Positions 1 to 13,073 are shown, counted from the stretch's first letter. The stretch is DNA of 64,000 nt from Stratiolaelaps scimitus (GCA_019614645.1 JABWDB010000016.1:3100001-3164000); one strand, 5' to 3'. Numbers and translations are program-made. Notes: generated by a model not told the origin, from the sequence alone.

Positions 1-3000
1 ACACGCAAGGTTAGCCGCTGCTGCGGCGGCGACGGCACGGGCGAACGCGCGTGCCTTGCTGTTGCGTGCTCTGTTCAACGTATTCTGTCTTCCGGCGGCT
101 GCCGCCACCACCGCCGCCGTCGCTAGCGCCATGTTCGTCTGCCGCCGGTGTCTGCCACTCGCTCCGTACAGTCGGCCTGTGTATATTCCGATCGTCAGAG
201 ACCGTCGAGTGCTTAGTCGCTTGCTTTTCCGATCGGCATGTCTGTCTGTTTGTCGACGCCGTCACGCGAAAACGCACCCACCAGCCGATTAGATGGAAAA
301 CATTGGTAACACAGGGATAGAGAATAAGAGAGTGGAGGGAGATAGAGAGAGAGAGAGGGAGAGTATGGCGAGGAGCAGCCAACGGAGTACCAATGGGCAG
401 CCAGAGACGACTTGTTCCTACTACATCAGTATTCAACCACGAAATAGTTTCGCTACAACAATAGGTGTGGCCTAAAGGGCAAGGACATGTGAGCGTCCAG
501 TGGACTTCCTTGCCTCGGCCCTTCAGCGTCCGGTTTTCTGTATCCTTCATACTCTCTCTCTCTCTCACTCTATCTTGCTTTTTTGCATTCCCCCTGTCTA
601 CCATTTGGGTGTCCTTAGTGAAGTCGTACCAGTACTGCTAGTAGTTCGACGGAGATTGCAGTGTGTGTTTCGTTCTGTAGAAACGAAAAAGAGAACGGCG
701 GGATGATGACTACACAACCAAACAACAACAACGATGACCTTTTTCCCTCGCTGAAGTCGTAGGCAATCGATGCGAGTCGACACCGCTCTCTCACAGAGGA
801 GCAACTGCCTACCTTCATTGTGGCGCAAGCTCTCATCAACAGTAACGAGAACCAGCAAATCCTGTTGTTGTGCAGTTGTCGCAGTAGCGACATCAATGAC
901 GATGACATTATTCTGACGGCGATGCAGATGACGATAATATAATGGTACGCCTACCTACTGATACGATACGTTGTCGCCGAGACGATGGTTGTTGTTGCTG
1001 TCACCGCCATTGCAGTAGTAATAGCAGCGTTTACTCATCTCGTAGCCATAGTCATACGTTCATTCATTGATTCATTCTATCGTATTCGTCCATGTTCCTG
1101 CTCGAAGAGATGGACCGCCGTGAATGAATCCAGTCGTAGTAGCGCGACGATGAGTACGGCGCTTCGGCCGCACTGGTGCTGTTTACTTAACCATCGCCGA
1201 CAGTGAGCGTGTGTCGTCAGTTTGCGCGAATGGGCGGTCGAACGAATGAATAAACAGATTTGATTGGATTTGATCGAAATGACTGGCTGACGTTCACGTT
1301 GGCTGGCGAGCATATGATTACGCTGAAGAGTATGTCACTATTACGAATTCAATACTCGTACATACGTGCACACATACATACCGCAAGGCAATCGCAGCCG
1401 TTCGAACACTCGGATGCTTGTCGTTGAAGTTTCCAGCGGGGCGGAGCGTGCTAACCTTAATTATTTCACATCTAATTACAACTACTAATCTCGTCGGTGA
1501 TTTTTTCCCTCTGTCCGTATATGGCTATATTAAAGGAAGTGTAGTAAACAAACAAAAAAAAGAGATTGTACTCAACTAACTTGAAAGAGTGTCCACGGTA
1601 GTAACGAGAATTGCTATGTTCGAATTCACACGCAGATACGGATATTTGTTATCGACGCGACAAAATTACAGTACAAGAGGTGATAATACACGACCTGAAC
1701 ATTCATGAGAGAACTTACACGAGAGCCTATGATAGTTGAGCCTCTCTGAAGACTAGGATTCGTCAGTGGCGGGCACATGTTCCCACCAGAGATAATCATT
1801 GCGCTGTTGACGGGAAGTCCGAGAATTTTCCCTCGGTTTCTGTGCACTGTGACTCGATATGGGCGGCAGTGGTAATTTCCGCTGTTGATTCGTCACTTGT
1901 GAGGCAAAACCAAGGACACAGTCCCAAGATTGAAGCGCGGAGAAAGCGTGATGATATATATATATATATATGTATATGTATATACTAAAAACAATAGCAC
2001 AGCTGCCGCGACGGGTACATTGCCGGAGAAGCGGCATTCTGCTTTACAAGAGCGTGGAAACGGATAGGAGAGTGTAAGCGTACATGACAAAAATATGAGA
2101 ACAACCTTGTTGAGGTCAAATAACAGTTTCACTGGGAATCAATTCACGTGCGTGCGTTCATAGATATTTAAGTGCCACACAACAAAGTGTTCAATAATCT
2201 CAGACACTTGTTTCATTATTATTATTATTACTATTATTATTATTATAGCGTTAATAAACTCTCATAACTGGCCGAAACCCAGTAGCATTTCTATTCGCGG
2301 GAAAGTGGCGCGCATAATTCAACCCCTGTTAGATCTGGCTGTCCAGCGTTCCACCACCGTCAACGTCCCGATTGGAAGACACCATCAGTCGGGGTGAGCA
2401 CAGACGCGCGAACGGAACAAAAATACTTGGGACTGTAGCTGGGATTTTCGGACCGTTTAACCGCGCTAACCCAGGTCGCAAGCCCAACGGCCGTACGATA
2501 TTATAACGGCCACACACGCACACACACACAGATGCAGATACGCTCACAGGTGTCCAGCACTGGAACAGTGGCAGAGAGGTTGGCCACTCGGACAAACGGA
2601 CGAACGGGTGACTGCAAATTCAAAAAACAACGAGGAACCTGAGCGACGCTTCGATCAATCGATCAATCGATTGACGGTGGCTGGGGAACAACGAATGTTG
2701 CTGCTGCTGTTGTTGTTGTGTGGTGGTTTGATGCAGTGGCGGTGCCGGCAGTTTTGAAGGCGAATTTCGAGCCGCCAAGTTTCTGCGGAGAAATCTCTTC
2801 AACCGACCAAATCGGCTGTGATTGGTTCAGATTGTTGATCTCATTGATGTTGTTGCTAGTCGTTCTGTTGTTACAGATGATGACGAAGTGCGCGTGGGTA
2901 GACCTTGTCAACTGCAGTAGATATGACAGATCAGTACGCGCGACTCGTGGTGAGACCAGAAAAATGTCGACCATGTCATCCACATCGTTGGCGACACCGC

Positions 3001-3500
3001 GATCATCGGTAGAGCGCAAGAAATGGCGGAAACAACTCGAAAACTGAATGAAGTGGGGAGGGGGAGAGAGACTTAGTGTTGTTATTAATATTATGCGGGT
3101 TTTGTACTTCGTCTGTTGTATTCCTCTGATGTTTCCTCGAATAGAAGAGGTGAACTAGAATGCGATCGGTTGGTGTAAATATGGTGTTAAGTTTGTTCAA
3201 GCAACAATTCGTTGTAAGGACGAGATCTCACCCGATCTACTAATCTCGATCGGTTGCGAGTTAGCTTTAGACTAGATGTATTTTCATTTGGGAAAAGCAT
3301 GCCAAATTATTATTAGAGGGGCGTTGTTTTCATCTCAAAATCAAATTAGCTTGCAAAGCGTCGTCGTTCGACAACCCTCTGAATATTCATGCTACCCCGG
3401 ACCGGAACCCAGTTTTGTCAGCCTTAGTTTCATCATCAAACATTTCGATGTTCTTCTCGATTCTTCTCAATTTATTCACAAAGGAGAATCAAGGATAGCG
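1..3500. other. No supported gene; GC-rich island then repeat-rich DNA
   Basis: The first 290 bases are GC-rich with GCC, CCG and CTG repeats and open frames on both strands, none with a convincing start and splice site. The rest holds scattered trinucleotide runs (GTT, CAA, TGC), a TA run near 1954, an ATT run at 2215, a CA run near 2512, and a GATCAATC repeat near 2653. A coding call is not justified. Confidence 0.6.
2215..2247. repeat. (ATT)n microsatellite
   Basis: About eleven ATT units with one ACT interruption. Confidence 0.9.
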
Positions 3501-4305
3501 TACGGTGAGCATTTCTGAAACGGCATAAACCAAGAAAACAACACGGTCCCGGCGCTCGTCGGAGTCGACGTCGGCAAACGCCAGCCTCGTGACTGTCTTT
3601 AGCCGTAGCCGCCGCCAACAACAACAATTGCCTTGACATTGACAACCGGCAACTGCTTGCACTTACACTTGGCCCTGTCGCTGGAGAGATAGATATATAG
3701 ACACACATATACACACACCTCTTTGCTTAGCTATCCTGCCAAGCAACCGTACGTAAGTGTATGATCAAACCATGTCCGTCGGAGCCCGACGGCATTTGCG
3801 AGTCCTGCCGGTGTGACTGTTGGCGTCGGCCAGGATTGCTCAGCTGGGTTGGACGGCGTCATTCCCAACAACAGCAACAACAAGATGTCGACTTGCGATT
3901 TGATATCAATGAGTCTGGATAAGAAACGGCGAAGTCACGGACGTTTTGGCGGCCATGCGGCGACTCAACGAGCGCGGAGCTGTCACCGCCATTTTGAGTT
4001 CTTCTGGGGACTTGTTCCCCCTCGCTCGCGTCGTTGGTCGCGGCCCCACGGACATCGATGAACGAATAATCGCTAGTACTCAATGAACGAATCAACGAGG
4101 CGAATACAAGGCAGAGTGACGGCAGACCTCTTCATCGATTGATTGTCCCACGAGAAATGGGGGAATTGTCAAAACGATTTTTGGAAAAATTTGTTTTCAG
4201 CTTTCCACCAGTAGATACCACCGCCACGGTTTAGTCGGTGACCACTTCACCGGGTTGTCGATCACCGGACGGACAATCCTGTGTACATTCAGCATAAAGA
4301 CATTG

Positions 4306-4325
4306 AAGGCTTCCACCGAAGCCTT
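4306..4325. repeat. 8-bp hairpin
   Basis: AAGGCTTC and its reverse complement flank CACC. Pairing continues for three more bases on each side with one mismatch. Confidence 0.5.
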
Positions 4326-4600
4326 GAATTTCGTTATGCAGAATGCCTGTATGTCAATGGTGCATTGATATATATTGCGTATTTTAATTAAACAGTAAAC
4401 AAAGATATTATCGATTATGCAGCACGCTACGTAAATGACGTCAACAAAGCTACCGTTTGCTTATCGAGTTCGGGTAATACCTTGAGGTCGTGGTACACCC
4501 CAACCTTTTTTTTCTTTTGAGAGGAGGAAACCCTCTAACCTATACCGCGCTAACTGACAAACTGACTTCGTTTGGTTCCGCATAATTCTCGCTGTAGTTA

Positions 4601-4671
4601 TGACGACGACACATTAAACTGTTTTTTCGAGCTGACCCTCAGCTGTTCCCTTATCTGACGACGACACATTA
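4601..4671. repeat. Direct repeat, 16 bases
   Basis: TGACGACGACACATTA occurs at 4601-4616 and 4656-4671. Confidence 0.8.
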
Positions 4672-5816
4672 GAACTTACCAGAACGATACTATTATAAAC
4701 CCCACCTGTTTCCAGCTGCTGCACCAATAACGTGGGGTACACCTGTAGCAGACAGGAGTTTGCTCCGCTAGACATGCACCATTCCAACCCTAACCCATAG
4801 TGCTATCAAATGAAGAGCTGGGAAGTATAGAGGGAAGTTTAAGAAGAAGACGCTTAAAAAGCTTAAGCTCTCAGACCAACTGAAAAGCTGGACTTTTAGT
4901 CGGTAAGGCCGGCAACATCTACAAAGCTTGCCGTTAATTTCTGGCGAGTCCGACACTGTTCGGCCCACATCATCTAATGGTGGTGTCCGTTCGTGCATAA
5001 CGCATTTTTCTCTCTAAAACCCAAAACAAAAAGTCTAGCTCTTCGACAGGCTCACTGTTCGACAATTACAACGACTGTCAGAATGAATGATTTGAATCTT
5101 AGCAGCACAATAATCCGCTCCTGTCTCCGTTCAACCAGTCGAGTTGTTACTGGCTTCGCCACCTCATGCACGCACGACTGCGGCACACGCTACGACGTGT
5201 ACACACCACGTACGAACTTGACTACAGCTTTATCTATTTATTTACTTGTTTGTGCCATCCCTCCCACCCATTTTCAACAGGTAACGCATTTCAACTCCAT
5301 CCGCCCCCCCACGCTTACATAAACATACGCAGACACGCACACACACTCATATGTATACACGCAGCTAGCTTCAACTATTCAACCTCCATGGTGGGGTTCA
5401 AATGGAAAAGGTCAATAGCAACAACCCTCGCACCGGTTGGTCGTTCGGGGGGTCTCTCTCCTTCTTGTCTGCTTTCACTGCTCGATCGTACTATCGACCA
5501 TCGTCCCCCGCCGCCCTATCCCTACCTGTGTCGTTGTGCTTGCATCTCTCATGAGGTCGTGAAAAATTCATACAGCACACAGGTACACACAATGCACCTA
5601 ACTATTATATCTGTCTCGACGCAACGTCTCTGTGTGTGTACATGCTGTACGTGGAAGGGCGGCAGAGTAGCTTTTCGATTGTCTGATTGATGCTACGCGA
5701 TATGTTCTACGAATGCAGTCAGTTGACGACGACGACGACCACAACAACAACAACGGTGGTGGCGGTGGCGGCCGCACGATATGAGAGCGACCTTCGCACA
5801 TCCATGTCTTCTCACC

Positions 5817-5860
5817 GAGTTTGTCTTCCCACTGCGAAGCTCCTGTGGGAAGACGAACTC
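5817..5860. repeat. 16-bp hairpin
   Basis: Arms 5817-5832 (GAGTTTGTCTTCCCAC) and 5845-5860 pair fully, with one G-T wobble if transcribed from the minus strand, around a 12-base loop. The surroundings are a GTG/GGC-rich repeat upstream and ordinary sequence downstream. Confidence 0.8.
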
Positions 5861-7088
5861 CTTGGGGGTTGTGTCCTTGGGGACATGACCAGGCGACGAG
5901 TTAGTTCCTCGTTCGTGCGATGATATTAGCCCCTATCGCTATTACAAGGTAGGCCGGCAACACATGGGGCCGATTCGCCCACTGTTACCTCTTACTCACC
6001 TGTCAATCTTGGTGCACTGTACGTTCGAGTATGTTCATATGAATGAGGCAGTCTTCGTTGACGCCCGGCTGAGAGGAATGCCCCTCCCCGCCGTTTCTAC
6101 CCAGGGCGATCACTATCCTAATTGCGTTAGCACCACCACTGCTGGCGCCGTAACCGCAGACTAATGAAGCTATTCGAGTAGTTAAGACAGAATCGTCTCA
6201 AGCTGGGGATCGAACCGCTGCGGAACCTGCCGGCGTCCGGAGTGATCGACACGTCGACAGCAACAACAACGACGGTGGAGTTGTTAGAACGACGATGACG
6301 CGACTGAATTCAATGAGTCACGTTATGGATTTGTCCACGAAGGTCGTGCTGCAAGGTCGACTCAATATGCTCGTTCCCAGCCCATTCAAGTCGGTTATCC
6401 CGGCTGCCGTTGTTGTTGCTGCAAGCACGTTCGCTTTTATCTGCCGTGACGGTTCACTCACCGAAACTAGCCATTACATTCAGAGTTAGCTAGTTCCTGC
6501 TACAGCGTATTATATTAGAGCATATGTATTTCTAACTCGTATTTTAACACATTGCATATTCTATGCGGAGAAAAATCTACTGAAACACGGTGGCGGAATA
6601 GGTTGCATTTGATTTACGGATGCGAATATCAGCCGCATATATTCGCCTGTAGCTACGAGGGAATCTTACCATCGGTGTTTGTTGCCGACCCGGCGCCTCG
6701 CCATCGACACTGCTTTTATTAATATTAATATTACTACCAATTTTTCTTTCGCCCTAACCACACGCACGCACCAGTATTATGGGAGAGCTGCGGCGGAGAT
6801 AGCTTCGATCCACAAGAAAAAAAAAGTCTCATATAATAATACATCAGTCATTCAATTAGTGATAATTAAAGGATCGTATCGATTGCTTCCCGTGTGGTCT
6901 TTATTGCAGGTAAATTAGCCACCTTCTGGCGGCGCTCTCTGAAAGATCAGAAGGGAGAAGCCTTTGTCCGGTGACGCGGGGGCGGTCTGATAGTAGCGGT
7001 CAGAAAGCTCGGACGGTCTGATGATGATCTGAGAGAGAAACAGATTTGCTTTCGTTCCTGACAACTTACTTTTTCACTAAGCATTCGG

Positions 7089-7117
7089 TGTATGTGTGTG
7101 TGTGTGTGTGTATGTAT
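7089..7117. repeat. (GT)n microsatellite
   Basis: About ten GT units with a few TATG variants at the ends. Confidence 0.9.
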
Positions 7118-7230
7118 GAGTTTTGAGCTCATATTTTCTATGCGCTAGCCCAGTTAACATAGTCTGTATTTTCTCAAAGACCTTCGTAATCCATATTCCG
7201 TTGGAGTCGCCCGCCTGCGAGGGCAAAGTC

Positions 7231-7252
7231 TATATATATATATATATATATA
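7231..7252. repeat. (TA)n microsatellite
   Basis: A pure TA run. It is the first of three within 500 bases. Confidence 0.9.
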
Positions 7253-7541
7253 ATAATTAGCAAATATGATAAACCTATATCGCTCACTTTTAGTTTGGTT
7301 CTTCAATTACTGAGTTAATTGTTCGCTTCAATAACCGGGAACTTTGAACAGAATGAACAGCAATACAGCTAACTGTTTGTCAATGGTGGCTTATCACCTT
7401 CGCACTGCGTGAGTGGATGACATACAAGAAAAATAGCCACGATTAACGTTTTGTTGGTAAAAGCTCGGTTAACGCATTGGCGCGTGTTTTCTATTAGATT
7501 ATTAGAATCTTTATACAGATCACCCTGATTCGCTCTCTCTT

Positions 7542-7544
<3 letters not shown>

Positions 7545-7575
<31 letters not shown>
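7545..7575. repeat. (TA)n microsatellite
   Basis: A pure AT run of about 31 bases. Confidence 0.9.
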
Positions 7576-7579
<4 letters not shown>

Positions 7580-7688
7580 CTGGCCCACCGTCCACCGGCG
7601 GCTTGAAGAAGAAGACAATAATTACAAGGTACGCCCCCTCCTCCCACATCGATGTAGGCAAGTAGATCGGTACTACCACAACTTCTGT

Positions 7689-7717
<29 letters not shown>
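7689..7717. repeat. (TA)n microsatellite, with a G10 run 20 bases on
   Basis: An AT run of about 29 bases. A run of ten G lies at 7739-7748. Confidence 0.9.
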
Positions 7718-7719
<2 letters not shown>

Positions 7720-8559
7720 CTGTCTGCTAATGATTTACGGGGGGGGGGTTACCGACGTTATGTACCTCTAGCATAATAATAGGGCCATGTGGACCGCCAG
7801 GCAGCATCGAGGCAGGTCCAGTAACTGGACCGATCACCAGGCCGTCCAAAATGATGAGGCAATGCCTGTAACAGCATCAGCAGAAGCGCCGGACAACGGC
7901 AATAGCCGACCCAACAGTAATTCCCGCCAACCGAATCAGAGAAGGTGCCCGCTTGCCGGACAGCATATATACAGATAGACGCAGGCGCACGCGTTCGCAC
8001 GGGAATTGTCGCTCTACCGCTCCATGGCCACCGGGCGGGGAAAAATAGACAACCAATGACGATGGCATGGGACAAGCGTGCGACAGATCAGTAAGAACGC
8101 AGATCGGCGAACCAGCAGATCGTGTTTTGATCTAAAAGTCAGCGTGGTCCGAAACGAACGAGTACACTCATTGTATTTCGGTTAGGGAACTGCTACAGGA
8201 TACGCGAACAAGTTTTGAAGTGGCCTCGGTGAAGTAGCCTCGCCATACGACATCGATGGTAGCAAAATAAAAAAAAACAAGTGGGAATCGAGATGCTGAT
8301 GTAAAAAGCCAAACATTTCAGAGAGTTGCTACCTAACGATAGTCACACATACACGAGTAATACATGGTTCTGTAATATACCCCCCCTCTCTCTCTTCTAT
8401 CTCTCTTTATCTGTGTCGTCTCGAATCATCAGCCGCAGACGGGATGGCAACGCCCGAGTATTTGAGCCGGAACCAGTTTGTCTTGTAGACGTCGACGTGA
8501 CGCGTTTGATTTTGTCAGGAAATGCTGCACATCATTTATATGATCAGAAATAGTTGGTG

Positions 8560-8600
8560 ATTATTCGATATTAGCTCGTTCCGAGCTAATAGCGAATAAT
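8560..8600. repeat. Near-perfect 19-bp hairpin
   Basis: Arms 8560-8578 and 8582-8600 pair at 18 of 19 positions around the loop TTC (left arm begins ATTATTCG and ends TTAGCTCG). It lies about 150 bases before SINE copy 1 but is not part of it. Confidence 0.85.
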
Positions 8601-8748
8601 TTAATTAGTTCTTTTGTCGAGCCTGGTCCAATCGTGTGTAAATAACGCTGACACGTGCCGCGTGTTTATTATTATTATTATTATTATCAAAAAAGACTAC
8701 TGCTTTCGGAAGCTTCGCTACTCTGTCTTGGACATCATATGCTTCACA

Positions 8749-8925
8749 AGTAAATTTCCCGGGATGATTCACAGCCAACAACATTTAACAACGTCTACGG
8801 TACAACTGCTTTCGGCATTGCTTCATAAGACGGGCAGCCCCTTTGAATGCTTAATAAGAAACGGTGGGGATCGAACCCGTACAGCTACGGACATCATGTA
8901 TCTAGCTAATCATCCTTGTACGAGA
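8749..8925 (-). mobile_element. tRNA-derived SINE, copy 1
   Basis: This copy runs on the minus strand. It has a B-box-like GGTTCGATCC (8868-8877) in a decayed tRNA-like head, a body, and the tail AGTAAATTTCCCGGG as read on the plus strand (8749-8763). It shares ACGGTACAACTGCTTTCGG (8797-8815) with copy 2 and GCATTGCTTCATAAGACGG (8815-8833) with copy 3. The head boundary near 8925 is approximate. The element does not code for protein and would depend on a LINE for movement. I see no clear target-site duplication, so the copy is probably old. Confidence 0.75.
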
Positions 8926-10049
8926 TTATGATACTTGTACCGACCCCAAAGTACTCCGAATTTCCCGGACCTTCCAGGAAAACTATATGTATAAAAACCA
9001 ATCGAATATAAATTTAAGTAGACTTTCACGATGCCAGGACCTATAATAACGCGCATTTTAGCCTTGTTCTACATTTGAAACATTCGCGTTGCCAATCGGT
9101 TTCATCCTGATCAGAAGTCATCCGTATACGAACATCGATATCAGTCTGCTCAATCCACGCCCAGCTTGTTCCCAACCAACGAACCTTCTAAAGTATCAAT
9201 TTGATAAAATCAACAACCCTCTGCGCCAATTCCTGCGCGCGATATTCTCGAACTACGTTGCAGTAGTTCCCTTGTTCATTTCAGCTTTTTACGTTCACTA
9301 GTAGACATTTATAACAATTCAATATCCATATGTCGTTTTCACGTACGACAAATTTCTTCGACTGTCATACACACTGAAAGAAAGGATGTGAACAGATTTT
9401 TCGTTCGATTTTCTATATGTTTTGTTGTTTTTGTTCTAATCAAACGAGAGCATAGCTATGCCCTATTAGCAGTGATGGTGGTGGTATCATCGACTAAGCG
9501 AGCGTATTCGATTCTATCGAACGACACATGTACCTCTCGGCTGGAACGACCCCGTAAATTTCACTCGCTATCTGAACAGGACATCGCTGTTGTCATCGGT
9601 CTATGTTATAGTTTGCAGCGACCAGCAGGGAAGCGCTCACCTCGCCAGGGTAGGCTAGCCTCTGGGATTATCGACAGTCTCAACATGGTACGAGTTAAAT
9701 GGCGCCGAATAGCTGCGAGGCAGAATCTTGATAAGTACGAAAAATAAAAACACACCTTGCCGTTACCACCGAGTGCATAGGTTGCTGATGATCACGTCCG
9801 TCCGAGCGTGATTGCAAAATTTATCTCCACTTGCCCCCGATAGATATTCTCAGACACATGTGGCGATTCCACTTTAAACGAGACGGGAGAACTCTGTGGC
9901 CGCAACGCTGTGCGATTACCCTGCGTCGAAGACATCATATAGCAGGCACTGTGATCCCTATCGTGATCAAGTTCATACTGAAAGAATCGCGTCTGACGCT
10001 GGAGAACTTAGACGAGTGGAACTCGTAACCCGTGTAGCAGTTTCACATT

Positions 10050-10101
10050 GAAAGTAAATGGGGCATTCCCCATTTACTTTCGTCATATTCGAAATATGAC
10101 G
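10050..10101. repeat. Two abutting perfect hairpins
   Basis: The first hairpin has perfect 14-base arms (10050-10063 and 10068-10081; left arm GAAAGTAAATGGGG) with loop CATT. The second has perfect 9-base arms (10081-10089 and 10093-10101; left arm CGTCATATT) with loop CGA. They share base 10081. In RNA or single-stranded DNA they would form two stacked stems. No T-run follows. Confidence 0.85.
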
Positions 10102-10798
10102 AGCAGATCTTACCCATCGGCGTGGGAGTGCCTGTGCTCGGGTAACAGCTATTGTATACGTTATTCAGAGTTTGGTTGAATATCGACAAATTAAACGAAC
10201 TTTATCTCAAAGCACAGCAAAACTCGAAACTAGCATATCAAACTAAAATTGTTTGTTTTATATATTGTTTAAGAGCATACAAAATCCATTGACGTTATCA
10301 TCAATCTACTGCGATTGACAAATAACCAACAGCGAGCAAATGTTCCGAGCTCTACAGTGTGTCTCGCGCAGTTAGTTGTATGCCTGTGATCGATATGACC
10401 ATCAGCTACATCGAGGAGTTTACCAACAGCAGCAGCAGCAGCATACGCGTACTTGGTCGGCTGCATGATCTGGTTGTCCGTGCTCATGGATTCGTTCATC
10501 TGTTTGCCAGCCTGTCTTTATGAATGAGTGAGTTCCGCCGCCGATGCTGCTGCTGCTGTTGTTAGAGCCGCTGCCGCGACCATCATCCCGATGTTCGCGT
10601 CCCCTTGTTATGGATGTAGCAGTTCGCTCGTTCGGGTGTTGTTCAAGTGGTGTTCTTTTTTGTTCCGCTAAGGTCGTGTCAGTTGTTCACTTGGACCAAG
10701 CACCTGCTCGCCCTCGGGCGCAGCGTACAGTGCGGACACCGGTACGCGGGGAACCGAATGAGCAGCGGCGGCGACGGCGACGGCGGTAGCAATAACAA

Positions 10799-10824
10799 AT
10801 GAAAACGGGGCAACAACAACCGCA
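10799..10824 (+). CDS. Candidate start of coding at the end of a 5' exon
   Basis: The GC-rich island 10545-10824 ends at GTGAGT (10825-10830), a consensus 5' splice site. Just before it is an ATG in the context ACAAATG, giving MKTGQQQP and a split codon. The upstream island holds CTG and CGG repeats and a short uORF (ATG at 10758) ending at 10802. It reads best as a 5' untranslated exon with coding beginning just before the intron. Confidence 0.2.
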
Positions 10825-11229
10825 GTGAGTGGTTCGTTGCCGAAAATATATCTAGAAAAAATATTGAGAATATTTGATTAGCTAGCTCATATCTATTGTA
10901 GATCTCGAGACGTTCACCATTTTCAGACAGAAGTTGACTGAAGAATACATCTATTCATTGTAATATCAGTCTATCTAACGCCAGCTGATTCTATGCGGCG
11001 TTGTCCGTCCGAAAAGGGATCATTGCCGATCGTGGTTGGATTCACGATCGCGGCTTCGATCATCGGCTGGTCTTCGCTCAGAACAGTCTAAAATGGCGGG
11101 ACTCACCTGCTGCTGACAATTTCTAGCTGCGAGGCAGAAGCGAGCGATTTCGGGTCGAAGAGGAAAGAACTTAGAGAAAAACAAATCCGAACAGCGAACG
11201 AGACATAACATACATCCCATCTATGTATA

Positions 11230-11231
<2 letters not shown>

Positions 11232-11272
<41 letters not shown>
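11232..11272. repeat. (TA)n microsatellite
   Basis: An uninterrupted AT run of about 41 bases. Confidence 0.95.
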
Positions 11273-11274
<2 letters not shown>

Positions 11275-12655
11275 TATCGCTGTACTTAGCTACAACTGCA
11301 GTAACATGCGTACACATTCGGAGCATGATATCAATACGAATATCTACCTACTCCTTACCGACTATACAAGCACAAAGGCAGAGATAACAATGGACAAACA
11401 ACAGAGCCAATTGTTGCTAAAGCAGAAACAACAGCAACAACGGCGGCAACCACCTCAACAACAACCGCACTAAATCGACCGCTAAATGCCATCGATATTA
11501 ATAACGATAATAGTAATAATAATAATAATGGTAACATTGACGACGATGGTGCTAATCGCGAAGAAGGTCGCACTATCAGGATGATAACAAACAATAACAA
11601 AATGGAGAAGAGTGCGGAGTAATCATCGGATTGATGAACAACCAATGAGCATATATGCACGACCACGTATTTGTCAGACGATTGTCGTAGCTTGCCACAA
11701 ATGTCCATAATAAGAGACGGAAAAATAACTTCACAAATGGGGCATTTTCATACACGTTGTATGTGAAATGAACAATGTTTTTAATACGCCCGAGTGTTAG
11801 CTTCAATAAATATATTCAACAAAATCAACCTTGTAGTTGCACATATATAGCTGGTGCAGATGCAATTTGCCAACGCGTACTACTTAGGCGAGCAACATAT
11901 TCACAATATTTGTTAGAAGAAGTTTGAAATAGCTCAACATTTCTACGAGTGGGGTTCGCTAATCATTCGAAGCGTGTATTGCTATTATAATAGTAAATAT
12001 TCAACAGCGGTTGTTCTATAAGCACACCACTACTGCCATTCTCCACCGCGACTACTGAATGAGTTCCCTTTAGTTATGACGATGATAGCGAGGAGACTGT
12101 AGGTCGCAACGAGTTGACCAAAAAACATCATCTCGCACGCGGGAGCGTCATGTTTCGACTGGAGACACACAATGAGATGCCGAGATCTGGAGGAGCAACA
12201 ACGGCTATGACATACTAATAAAAATGCTATTAACGAATCGCAGGAACGAACAATGCCTGCTTCTGCGACAGAAGACCGAAGGCAATAGGAGAAGTAGCAG
12301 ATGAAAGACTCAATCGAAAAATCGTATAGTTTCAATATTTTTCTCCTTTTGTTATTTGTATGCCACTTATTAATTAGCGTGACACAACTCCCGCACCCGC
12401 AGCGAGGACGGGCACAATCACAACGGGTGTACGAGAACAACAGCGTCGGACCACCGTAAGAGAACGTGACCCAGTGAGATCTTGAGGCAAACTCAGATCA
12501 CAACCGCGTCAAAGAGGCTCCTGGTGACTGGTACTGAACCCCGATGTTTAGGTTCGAACGGTTAGTCTTCCTTACGTTTTTTTTTTAATAGAAAGAGAAA
12601 TTCTCCTCCTGCTCAATGGGCACATATCAGCAGAGTTGCCGTCGACATCATAATC

Positions 12656-12913
12656 ATGGGGTATCACAATGAAGTAGTTCATTCTTCAGGATACAAACGT
12701 GGTCCAAGGCGTCGTTCGGCGCCTGGTGTTCACCAATCGTGCTGTCTTGCGTGGCGCCTTGCCATGAAAGCGAGACAGTCTCTGCCGGCAGCTCCATGTA
12801 TGAAGTACAACGGCGGCCAGAGCTCATGTGTTACGGTAGTATCGGCATCCCTGCTGCTGCTGCGGCGGTTGCAGTGTGACGACGCCGCCGCCAGGCTGAG
12901 AGATGCAGAGTGA
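12656..12913 (+). CDS. Weak ORF in a GC-rich island, 85 codons
   Basis: The frame starts at an ATG with G at +4 (MGYHNEVVHSSGYKRG). It continues as a basic, Cys-containing sequence of moderate complexity and ends in a Leu/Arg/Ala-rich stretch from CTG and GCC repeats before TGA. There is no signal peptide, domain or strong donor at its end. Its complexity is better than that of most frames here, but the length is within chance for a GC-rich stretch. Confidence 0.15.
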   Translation: MGYHNEVVHSSGYKRGPRRRSAPGVHQSCCLAWRLAMKARQSLPAAPCMKYNGGQSSCVTVVSASLLLLRRLQCDDAAARLRDAE

Positions 12914-13037
12914 TTCGGCGTGCGCGAGTAACACCTGACCTGACCTAACCGGTAGGTAGGTACGACCGTTAGCCGAAATCTGGTCGTAATGACTCAATTA
13001 CCAAAATATCTAAAGTGCGCTGAACGAGATCCCTCGG

Positions 13038-13073
13038 ACGGACTCCCTCCCCGCTGAACGGACTCCCTCCCCG
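13038..13073. repeat. Two copies of a 16-base C-rich unit
   Basis: ACGGACTCCCTCCCCG occurs at 13038-13053 and 13058-13073, a 20-base period. Confidence 0.8.

Larger units (their letters stand above)
3501..10500. other. No supported gene; hairpins, microsatellites and SINE copy 1
   Basis: Apart from the listed repeats and SINE, I see no frame with both a good start and plausible protein composition. A consensus donor, GTAAGT, at 3753 has no convincing coding exon before it. A B-box-like GGTTCGATCCCC lies on the minus strand at 6205-6216 without a matching A box. Confidence 0.5.

Noticed and set aside
1893..2132. Minus-strand frame that looks like a signal peptide with Cys residues
   Set aside because: It starts at GTG, not ATG, in a eukaryotic setting, and its second half is the TA microsatellite read as Tyr-Ile.
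9388..9747. 119-codon frame with a hydrophobic N-terminus
   Set aside because: It starts at GTG, and the overlapping ATG frame stops at once. There is no splice or domain support.
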